From Rhizobium bangladeshense (GTDB lineage Bacteria; Pseudomonadota; Alphaproteobacteria; Rhizobiales; Rhizobiaceae): a DNA stretch of 64,000 nucleotides. Each line of letters opens with the position of its first letter. Positions within the stretch are counted from its first letter, which is position 1. The stretch spans positions 124,001-188,000 of the forward strand of contig NZ_LYPL01000011.1 of the NCBI RefSeq assembly GCF_001662075.1. Direction: 5' to 3'. Shown in pieces: positions 57,779 through 64,000 of this stretch. The notes beneath the pieces were generated by a model, which made no database searches, was not told where the DNA came from, and worked only from the letters and a program-made list of their open reading frames with translations. A program made the position numbers and the translations under genes.

Positions 57779-58711
57779 ATGCTCGATCAGATCAAGGGTC
57801 TGCACCACGTCACGTCGATGGCGGAGGACGCCCGCACCAACAATCAGTTCTTTACCCATGCGCTCGGCCTTCGCCGCGTCAAGAAGACGGTGAATTTCGA
57901 CGCTCCCGATGTCTATCATCTCTATTATGGCGACGAGACCGGTGCGCCCGGCACGATCATGACCTATTTCCCCTTCCCGAAGATGGCACAGGGCCGGCCC
58001 GGCACCGGTGAAGTGGGTACGACCGTGTTTTCGGTTCCGCAAGGTTCGCTCGGCTTCTGGAACGATCGCTTTGCCGCACACGGCGTCGGCGGCCTGAAGA
58101 CCGATGAAAGCTTCGGCGAAAAGCGGTTGAACTTCTCCGGTCCCGATGGCGACGGCTTTGCGCTCGTCGAGGTCAGGGACGATGGCCGCCAGCCGTGGAC
58201 GCATGGCGGCATCAGCGAGGATTATGCCATTCGCGGCTTTCACTCCGTCGCCATGCGGCTGCGGGATGACGGCGCCACAGCCGAACTGCTGAAGTTCATG
58301 GGCTATGAAGTCGCCGAGGAACGGGACGGGGTCACACGGCTGATCAAGCCTGACGGCAACGGTGCGCATCTCATCGATCTCGAGACGATGCCGAATATTG
58401 CCCGCGCGCTTCCCGGCGCCGGCTCCGTCCACCATGTCGCCTTCTCGGTCGAAAACCGTGAAAAGCAGCTCGAAGTGCGCAAGGCGCTGATGGACACCGG
58501 CTATCAGGTGACCCCGGTGATCGACCGCGATTATTTCTGGGCAATCTATTTCCGTACGCCGGGTGGCGTTCTGTTCGAGGTTGCGACCAATGAACCCGGC
58601 TTCGACCGCGACGAGGATACGGCCCATCTCGGCGAAGCTCTGAAGCTGCCGCAGCAGCACGCCCATCTTCGAGCGCTGCTTGAACAGCATTTGCAGCCGC
58701 TGGAAGCGTAA
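57779..58711 (+). CDS. Ring-cleaving dioxygenase, glyoxalase fold (MhqO-like)
   Basis: Protein of 310 residues from the ATG at 57779 (site AAAGGGG), a tandem VOC fold. Metal ligands are in IKGLHHVTSM (first His), then SVHHVAFSV (second His) and GVLFEVATNEPG (Glu). Relatives such as Bacillus MhqO protect against quinones and hydroquinones. The following gene, ten bases away, is an esterase like MhqD, and this MhqO-MhqD pairing is the best clue to function. Confidence 0.82.
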   Translation: MLDQIKGLHHVTSMAEDARTNNQFFTHALGLRRVKKTVNFDAPDVYHLYYGDETGAPGTIMTYFPFPKMAQGRPGTGEVGTTVFSVPQGSLGFWNDRFAAHGVGGLKTDESFGEKRLNFSGPDGDGFALVEVRDDGRQPWTHGGISEDYAIRGFHSVAMRLRDDGATAELLKFMGYEVAEERDGVTRLIKPDGNGAHLIDLETMPNIARALPGAGSVHHVAFSVENREKQLEVRKALMDTGYQVTPVIDRDYFWAIYFRTPGGVLFEVATNEPGFDRDEDTAHLGEALKLPQQHAHLRALLEQHLQPLEA

Positions 58712-58721
58712 GGAGGGCGGC

Positions 58722-59327
58722 ATGACCGACACCGGATATGTGCACCGGCTGCATGCCGGCGCACCTGGCAAACCAATTCTGATCGTGTTGCACGGTACCG
58801 GCGGCGACGAAAACCAGCTGTTTGATTTCGGCCGACAGCTGCTGCCGGAAGCGACGGTTGTTGCTCCGCGCGGCGATGTTTCCGAACACGGTGCTGCGCG
58901 GTTCTTCCGGCGCAGCGGTGAAGGGGTCTACGACATGGCCGACCTTTCAAGGGCGACGGAGAAGATGGCCGCCTATGTCAAAGCATTCGCTGACGAGTCC
59001 CAGGCTTCCCATATTTTCGGCCTGGGCTTTTCGAACGGCGCCAACATTCTTGCCAACGTGCTGATCGAGAAGGGTATCTTCGACCTGGCGGTGTTGATGC
59101 ACCCGCTCATTCCGTTTCAACCGGAAGCCCATTCGACGCTTGCGGGAAGAAAGGTGCTGGTGACGGCCGGGCGGCGGGATCCGATCGCCCCGATGGCCGT
59201 GACCGAAGCATTGTCGCAACACCTGAAAGACCGCGGCGCCGAGGTAGGCACAATCTGGCATCCCGGTGGCCATGAGATCGCGCCGCTCGAAATCGATGCA
59301 ATTCGCGATTTCTTCAGCGGCTATTGA
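58722..59327 (+). CDS. Carboxylesterase/phospholipase-like hydrolase (MhqD-like)
   Basis: Alpha/beta hydrolase of 201 residues. The oxyanion region is LIVLHGTGGDENQ, the nucleophile S104 sits in GLGFSNGANI, the acid is D153 (TAGRRDPIAPM) and the base H184 (HPGGHEIAP). A strong ribosome site (AAGGAGGGCGG) precedes the ATG. It forms an operon with the ring-cleaving dioxygenase upstream. In Bacillus MhqD is induced by hydroquinones and quinones. Confidence 0.83.
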   Translation: MTDTGYVHRLHAGAPGKPILIVLHGTGGDENQLFDFGRQLLPEATVVAPRGDVSEHGAARFFRRSGEGVYDMADLSRATEKMAAYVKAFADESQASHIFGLGFSNGANILANVLIEKGIFDLAVLMHPLIPFQPEAHSTLAGRKVLVTAGRRDPIAPMAVTEALSQHLKDRGAEVGTIWHPGGHEIAPLEIDAIRDFFSGY

Positions 59328-59483
59328 TCGATTGCGCCGCCAATCGGCGACGGCTGAATTGCGGGGCTGGTGAAAACCGGTCCCGCATCTCGGCTCAAAC
59401 GACGACTTGGCAACGCCAATAGAGATGCCACCAAAAGTGCTCTAACTCTTTAATTGAGAATAGGATTCAGATGTTGGGCCAAC

Positions 59484-59687
59484 CTAGGGACGAGGAGGAT
59501 ATTTGCCCCTGATTGCCTTCATATAAAAATTCCCCGGTGACTCAGCCATCGTCAAGCCGACGACGACGCCTTTGGGAACCCCTTCATATTCTCGCCTCTG
59601 ACCGTTGGTCAGATAGACCCGTAGATGCCGGCTGTCTTCGTCGTAGGCGATCGCCTGGATAAGTTTCGAATCAACCGCAGTTTCCAC
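59484..59687 (-). CDS. KTSC-domain protein
   Basis: Small protein of 67 residues with GTG start at 59687 (purines GGGG upstream), consisting of one KTSC domain (VDSKLIQAIAYDEDSRHLRVYLTNGQ, YEGVPKGVVVGLTMAES, the C-terminal IRGKYP). The family is named after lysine-tRNA synthetase C-terminal fusions; members alone have no known role. It stands as its own unit. Confidence 0.8.
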   Translation of the reverse strand: METAVDSKLIQAIAYDEDSRHLRVYLTNGQRREYEGVPKGVVVGLTMAESPGNFYMKAIRGKYPPRP

Positions 59688-60021
59688 TTTGCACCCCGCA
59701 GTTTTGGATCTGAGATATTCTTGCTCAAGAATGTCATTCGCGCTCGCAACGCACCATCTTTATGCTGTGTCGCAAGGTCGTCAAGCGGGATCTGCTTTAA
59801 CGTTCATTTTTTCCTGCGGTCTCTCGTTTTAGTTGATTAATACAGCTTTTTCGAAGGCCACGCCTGTGGAAAATTGACAGTCTCCGGTTCTTTCAGGCGC
59901 AGAAGTATTGCGTGACGCAGCGAAATTACGAAGAAACTGGTAAAGAAACACAAGCTTAGCCAACTGTTAACCAGAATATATTAAGAGACGTGGAAATATT
60001 AAACGAAACATCTTCTCGACT
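59688..60021. other. AT-richer gene-free stretch
   Basis: No protein or RNA gene is supported here. The composition is visibly lower in GC than the surroundings, and short frames do not resemble coding sequence. Confidence 0.4.
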
Positions 60022-60408
60022 ATGGATCAATACGACGTGCCCTTGTTCGTGGCAGCCGTTTGGCTATGCCCGCAGAGCGGCGTGAGGAGCCTTGGCCACG
60101 TGCCGCCGACAACCGACCGGCGGGCGAGATTCCTCGCATTCTTGTCGGTCCATCGCGACGCGAAAATCGTTCAAGCGCTTGGCGCCCAGATGGTGACCGC
60201 TCAGGAGACTCTTGCGCTTTCCATCGGGCGCGACGAGGATGGACGATCATCATTGCCCGATGTGCTGGACGCGGAGCGTTCGGCCGCGACCAGCCAGGCG
60301 AGCCTGGCGCAGGCGCTTCAGCAAAACGGCGATGGGTCCGTCGTTTTGAATGTGGCAATAGGTTCCGGCTACAATGTCGATCGCCGCGATCAGGCCAACT
60401 TCTTATGA
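60022..60408 (+). pseudogene. Possible remnant of an outer-membrane efflux protein (NodT/TolC type)
   Basis: From about 60175 the frame reads ETLALSIGRDEDGRSSLPDVLDAERSAATSQASLAQALQQN then VVLNVAIGSGY. The L-DVLDAERS-ASLAQALQQ pattern is that of the C-terminal coiled coil of RND outer-membrane channels. The upstream part (60022-60170) shows no channel features and no signal peptide. It is read as the surviving 3' end of a gene whose front is gone; a chance likeness is possible. Confidence 0.4.
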
Positions 60409-60496
60409 ACACTAACTTCGTGCCGTTGCGGCGATGGGTGAGAAATGGATCAGTTCCGACAGCCCGCCACGCGGCCGGGTTTCACAAATGGGTTAC

Positions 60497-61279
60497 ATGT
60501 TTAACTATCTCGTCCCGTGGCGACAACAGATACCGATACTGACTGGCAGCCATAAAAAGCGTGAACGGCTGACATTTGCCGAAGGCGATTTCGCCGCGGT
60601 CTATGCGATGAGCGATGTCCACGGATGTTATAGCGAACTCGTCGAGGCGCATCGCCGCATCGAAGCGGATGCCGAGCGCATTCCGGGGCCGAAACTCATT
60701 CTCCTGCTCGGCGATTATGTCGATCGCGGGCCGGATTCGAGCGCCGTGCTGGAATTCCTGAGCAAGCCGCCGCCGCCGGGATTTCAGCGTCTCGCCCTGT
60801 GCGGCAATCACGATGCGGAACTGGTGAAGCTCTATCGCAAGCCGACGCGCCTTCTTGAATGGCTTGGTTTTGCCGGGACGGAGACGCTGAATTCATACGG
60901 CATCGACATCGAGCATCTGCTGCAATCGGCGGCTGGACACGAAATGATCGCCCGCGTCATTCACAACATGATACCGAAGCGGCATATCCAATTCCTGGAA
61001 TCGCTGCCGATCATGGTGCAGATGGGAAGGGTTGTCTTTGTCCATGCGGGCATCAGACCCGGCATCGATCTCAAGAGACAAAAGGACAGCGACCTTATGT
61101 GGATCCGCCAGCCCTTTCTGGACGAGGGGCCGCAGCTTCCTTTCCTCGTGATTCATGGACACACCCCGGCGCGGATCCCGACATTCGGTCCGCAACGCAT
61201 CGGTATCGACACCGCTGTTTCGGCGACGGGCCGCCTGACCGTGCTGACGATCAAAGGGACGCGGGTCGGACTGCTGTAG
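60497..61279 (+). CDS. Serine/threonine-phosphatase-like metallophosphoesterase
   Basis: Protein of 260 residues from the ATG at 60497; another ATG lies nine bases before, and neither has a good ribosome site. PPP-family metal motifs are complete: SDVHGCY (D-x-H), LLGDYVDRGPDS (GDxVDRG), LCGNHDAEL (GNHD), VFVHAGIRPG and VIHGHTP. It is of the bacterial diadenosine-tetraphosphatase/PrpA-like group acting on phosphoproteins or small phosphates. The substrate is not identifiable. Confidence 0.85.
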   Translation: MFNYLVPWRQQIPILTGSHKKRERLTFAEGDFAAVYAMSDVHGCYSELVEAHRRIEADAERIPGPKLILLLGDYVDRGPDSSAVLEFLSKPPPPGFQRLALCGNHDAELVKLYRKPTRLLEWLGFAGTETLNSYGIDIEHLLQSAAGHEMIARVIHNMIPKRHIQFLESLPIMVQMGRVVFVHAGIRPGIDLKRQKDSDLMWIRQPFLDEGPQLPFLVIHGHTPARIPTFGPQRIGIDTAVSATGRLTVLTIKGTRVGLL

Positions 61280-61394
61280 AACAGGAGGGACTGGTGCGTG
61301 CGATAATCGCTTGCGGTGTTCGACGACGCGCTTTCGCCGGTTTTTCACCCATGTCGTTGTCCCGGGCCACTGCAGGCTTCCGCACGTCATGGAT

Positions 61395-61426
61395 AAAAAA
61401 CGCCGCGGAATCTATGTTCCGCGGCG
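61395..61426 (-). terminator. Rho-independent terminator of rkpK
   Basis: Perfect 10-bp stem CGCCGCGGAA (61401-61410) with TTCCGCGGCG (61417-61426); on the minus strand it is followed by TTTTTT. It lies 28 bases beyond the rkpK stop. Confidence 0.88.
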
Positions 61427-61454
61427 TCAGGATGTCAGATCTCAGCAGACCTTA

Positions 61455-62783
61455 TCAGGAGTTGGTCGTTTCCTGGAAGAGATTGGTGCCGATGCCGGTG
61501 TAGGTGAAGCCGTGTTTACGGACCTCGTCGCTGCGGTAGATATTGCGCAGATCGACCAGGACCGGAGCCCGCATCGACTGCTTCAGCCGGTTGAAATCGA
61601 GCGCGCGGAACTGGTTCCATTCGGTGACGATGACCAGCGCGTCCGCGCCAGCGGCTGCTTCATAGGGGCCGCTCGCATACTCGATATTCTCGATGACCTT
61701 GCGGGCGTTCTCCATGCCCTCGGGATCGTAGCCGACCACCTGAGCTCCATTGTCCTGCAAGGTCTGGATGATGGCGATTGCCGGGCTGTCGCGCATGTCG
61801 TCGGTGTTCGGCTTGAAGGTCAGGCCGAGGATCGCGATCTTCTTGCCGCGAATGTCGCCGCCGACCGCCGAAATCACCTTGCGTCCCATCGCCCGCTTGC
61901 GGTTGTCGTTGATCGAGATCGTCGTCTCGATGAGACGGACCGGCGCGTCGAAATCCTGCGCGGTCTTGGCCAGGGCCAGCGTATCCTTGGGGAAGCACGA
62001 GCCGCCGTAACCAGGGCCGGCGTGCAGGAACTTGGCGCCGATACGGCCGTCGAGACCGATGCCGCGCGAAACGTCCTGGACATTTGCATCAACCCGTTCG
62101 CAGAGATCGGCGATCTCGTTGATGAAGGTGATCTTCATCGCGAGGAAGGCGTTGGCGGCATATTTGATCAGCTCGGAGGTGCGGCGGGAAGTGAAGACCA
62201 GCGGCGCCTGGTTGAGATAAAGCGGACGATAGACTTCGGTCATGGCTTCGCGCGCCCGGTCGTCGTTCAGACCGACGACGATGCGGTCGGGGCGCTTGAA
62301 ATCTTCGATCGCCGCGCCCTCGCGGAGAAACTCGGGATTGGAAACGACGGCGACATCGGCGGTCGGATTGGTTTCGCGGATTATGCGTTCAACCTCATCC
62401 CCGGTTCCAACCGGTACCGTCGACTTGGTGACGACGACGGTGAAGCCTTCTACGTAGGTCGCGATCTCGCGTGCCGCCGCATAGACGTAGGAGAGATCGG
62501 CATGGCCGTCGCCGCGCCGGGAGGGCGTGCCGACCGCGATGAACACGACGTCGGCGCCACGAACGCTTTCGCCGACATCCGTCGAAAAGGACAGGCGGCC
62601 GGTGCTGGTGTTTTCGGCGACCAGTTGATCGAGACCTGGCTCGTAAATCGGAATGCGGCCTTCGCGAAGGGCCTCGATCTTACCCAGATCCTTGTCGACG
62701 CAGATGACGTCGTGGCCGAAATCCGCAAAGCAAACGCCTGAAACGAGGCCGACATAGCCTGATCCAATCATCGTGATGCGCAT
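61455..62783 (-). CDS. rkpK: UDP-glucose 6-dehydrogenase
   Basis: Enzyme of 442 residues making UDP-glucuronate with two NAD+. NAD motif IGSGYVGLVSGVCFADFGH; substrate-site K207 and N211 (ELIKYAANAF); catalytic C263 in GYGGSCFPKDT; C-terminal UDP-binding domain GLTFKPNTDDMRDSPA. All key residues are present. Its product feeds exopolysaccharide synthesis and, after LpsL epimerisation, galacturonate in LPS. A strong terminator follows it; it appears monocistronic. Confidence 0.95.
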   Translation of the reverse strand: MRITMIGSGYVGLVSGVCFADFGHDVICVDKDLGKIEALREGRIPIYEPGLDQLVAENTSTGRLSFSTDVGESVRGADVVFIAVGTPSRRGDGHADLSYVYAAAREIATYVEGFTVVVTKSTVPVGTGDEVERIIRETNPTADVAVVSNPEFLREGAAIEDFKRPDRIVVGLNDDRAREAMTEVYRPLYLNQAPLVFTSRRTSELIKYAANAFLAMKITFINEIADLCERVDANVQDVSRGIGLDGRIGAKFLHAGPGYGGSCFPKDTLALAKTAQDFDAPVRLIETTISINDNRKRAMGRKVISAVGGDIRGKKIAILGLTFKPNTDDMRDSPAIAIIQTLQDNGAQVVGYDPEGMENARKVIENIEYASGPYEAAAGADALVIVTEWNQFRALDFNRLKQSMRAPVLVDLRNIYRSDEVRKHGFTYTGIGTNLFQETTNS

Positions 62784-63103
62784 ATTTCCCTCAAATCATT
62801 AGAGTAGAACGTCATGCTGCGTCGCAGCATGGCCCCCGTCATACTTAATCTGGGCGAAAAGACAACATCGAAGATCGCCTAGTGGCCCAAATCGGAATTC
62901 CAACTCAGGGCGCTGCGACCCGCGCCAGCTGCCCTGTCGACAGCAAAAACATAGGTTTGTGTGGAAGATATGACAAGTCGAGCCGCGCATCGGAGCCTGC
63001 TCGACTTCAACCCGGAACGGGTGGATTTAATTTATTTAGATGTGGGCATTGCGGGCTAAGGCACTTCACGGCTTTGCCGGAATTTCCCCAGCCGTGCCCG
63101 TTT
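62784..63103. other. Intergenic stretch between rkpK and the cysteine proteinase gene
   Basis: About 320 bases with no supported gene; it should hold the rkpK promoter. No clear operator, repeat or terminator was recognised. Confidence 0.4.
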
Positions 63104-63703
63104 TTACAGGCGATACCAGACGTAGGGGTCGGTATCCGATTGAATTTTGTCCCAGCGCAGATCGGTATCGCGCCAGTTCTTGATGCTGCTTTTCCTGTTG
63201 TCGAGCACCAGGTCGCCCTTGTCGGTTCTGACCACAAGGACGGCGTGTCCTTCGCCGGAGGGGGTGTACGCCGTCGCAATTCGCAAAGCGCGCGACGACC
63301 AGCCCATTGCCATCAGCCGGCTGCGCTTGGTCAGCGCAAAATCCTCACAGTCGCCGCTGCGGACGTTCACCTTCCAGACATCGCCGTTCAGTTCGTTGCG
63401 CGGATCGTTCCTGCCGATCATCGTACGATTGACGGAGTTGTTCACATCCTTCAGCTCCAGCATTTCCTTGTCAGTCAGCGCCAAGACCGACAAACCATTG
63501 TTGTCGCGGCATTCGGTAGGGTTCTGGGCGCAGAACAGCACCTGGGCGAAGGGCGGAATGATCGTTCCTTTTTCAGAGATATAACTCACTGCCGAACCGC
63601 TGGTCAGGCCGCGGGCGAAACCTGCGGGGCCGGCGGCAAGTGAAGAGCAGGCATTCGCTGCTGTAAAAGCCAGTGCCAGAAGTGTAACGAACGTCTTCTT
63701 CAT
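63104..63703 (-). CDS. Transglutaminase-like cysteine proteinase (BTLCP/DUF920)
   Basis: Secreted or periplasmic protein of 199 residues with a signal sequence (MKKTFVTLLALAFTAANACSSLAAG; a lipobox-like ANAC/ACSS is not convincing). The catalytic triad of the bacterial transglutaminase-like family is visible: C119 (SGDCEDFALTKR), H153 (GEGHAVLVV) and D168 (LVLDNR). The related LapG cleaves adhesins in Pseudomonas; in rhizobia such genes are often several and their targets are unknown. No LapD-like partner is nearby. Confidence 0.85.
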   Translation of the reverse strand: MKKTFVTLLALAFTAANACSSLAAGPAGFARGLTSGSAVSYISEKGTIIPPFAQVLFCAQNPTECRDNNGLSVLALTDKEMLELKDVNNSVNRTMIGRNDPRNELNGDVWKVNVRSGDCEDFALTKRSRLMAMGWSSRALRIATAYTPSGEGHAVLVVRTDKGDLVLDNRKSSIKNWRDTDLRWDKIQSDTDPYVWYRL

Positions 63704-64000
63704 CTCTTAATCCCCGTTCAGGGCAACCGATTGAGATCAGGCTTGCCTTTTTTCTCAGTCAATGGCATGGCGGATTAGTGATCTGCCAAGTATTGGGCAC
63801 AGAACGTCTGTCCCGTTTCTGCTGCTTGAAGGAGCATAATCGGGGCCGGTCTCGATTGGCTTAAGCCGTTCGCGACAATTTTAAACGATGTGGAATTCTG
63901 TTGCACTTTAGCACGCAAGCGCATGATATGCAACTTATGTTAGTACGGGTATATTAACCGTAATGGTTGTGGGTCCTTCATACCCGCTGCTGCTGGTGAG
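63704..64000. other. Intergenic stretch at the window end
   Basis: No supported gene. An ATG at 63963 opens a frame to the window edge (MVVGPSYPLLLV) but has no ribosome site and is too short to judge. Confidence 0.35.

Noticed and set aside
63963..64000. Possible start of a rightward gene at the window end
   Set aside because: Only 12 codons are visible, there is no ribosome site, and the frame cannot be tested.

Overview
The window is GC-rich chromosomal DNA of an alphaproteobacterium, best matched by the Rhizobium leguminosarum / R. etli group. The reasons are the gene set (hmuPSTUV heme uptake, rkpK, lpsL, thuAB, ureG), a complete alphaproteobacterial general stress response locus (phyR, nepR, ecfG), GGAAC-N16/17-CGTT promoters and rhizobial-type intergenic palindromes. 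Assignment is from protein motifs and remembered family features only; no database search was run. No tRNA, rRNA, CRISPR array, phage or insertion sequence was seen.

Layout. 0-5.1 kb: end of ureG, then an RND efflux pump and its adaptor. 5.5-14.3 kb: an NMT1/THI5-type ABC importer, a cupin, hydantoinase/dihydropyrimidinase, an amidohydrolase and a RutR-type regulator with a RutR-like box; the matching dihydropyrimidine dehydrogenase (preT-preA) lies apart at 24.4-27.1 kb. Together these would import pyrimidines or related rings and degrade them reductively. 14.3-17.4 kb: a heme oxygenase-bacteriophytochrome operon. 17.5-23.5 kb: LysR, an alcohol dehydrogenase broken by an amber codon, rhodanese, an FtrA-like regulator, rtcB with a multiply frameshifted prfH, and a frameshifted SEC-C gene.

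27.3-31.7 kb: general stress response island with an HWE kinase, phyR, nepR, ecfG and a DUF883/YqjE-like membrane pair. Matches to the EcfG promoter consensus precede the kinase, phyR, nepR-ecfG (one mismatch) and the DUF883 pair. More matches lie upstream of a DUF6766-like gene (23.6 kb) and a glycine-zipper gene (44.2 kb). Another perfect match at 27334-27358 precedes a three-hairpin, terminator-ended stretch without an ORF, a strong candidate for a stress-induced small RNA.

31.7-39.3 kb: heme/iron region, hmuPSTUV facing a secreted protein, tonB and a DUF2325-unknown-hmuQ-VOC operon, with TGA-N9-TCA iron-operator candidates. 39.3-44.2 kb: truncated hemoglobin, TetR-SMR efflux, thuAB, EamA. 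44.3-50 kb: a CecR-YbhGFSR-like ABC-2 exporter operon. 50-64 kb: small secreted proteins, sugar-nucleotide enzymes for surface polysaccharides (lpsL, manB-manC, rkpK), ung, an MhqO/MhqD-like pair, KTSC, a metallophosphoesterase and a transglutaminase-like cysteine proteinase.
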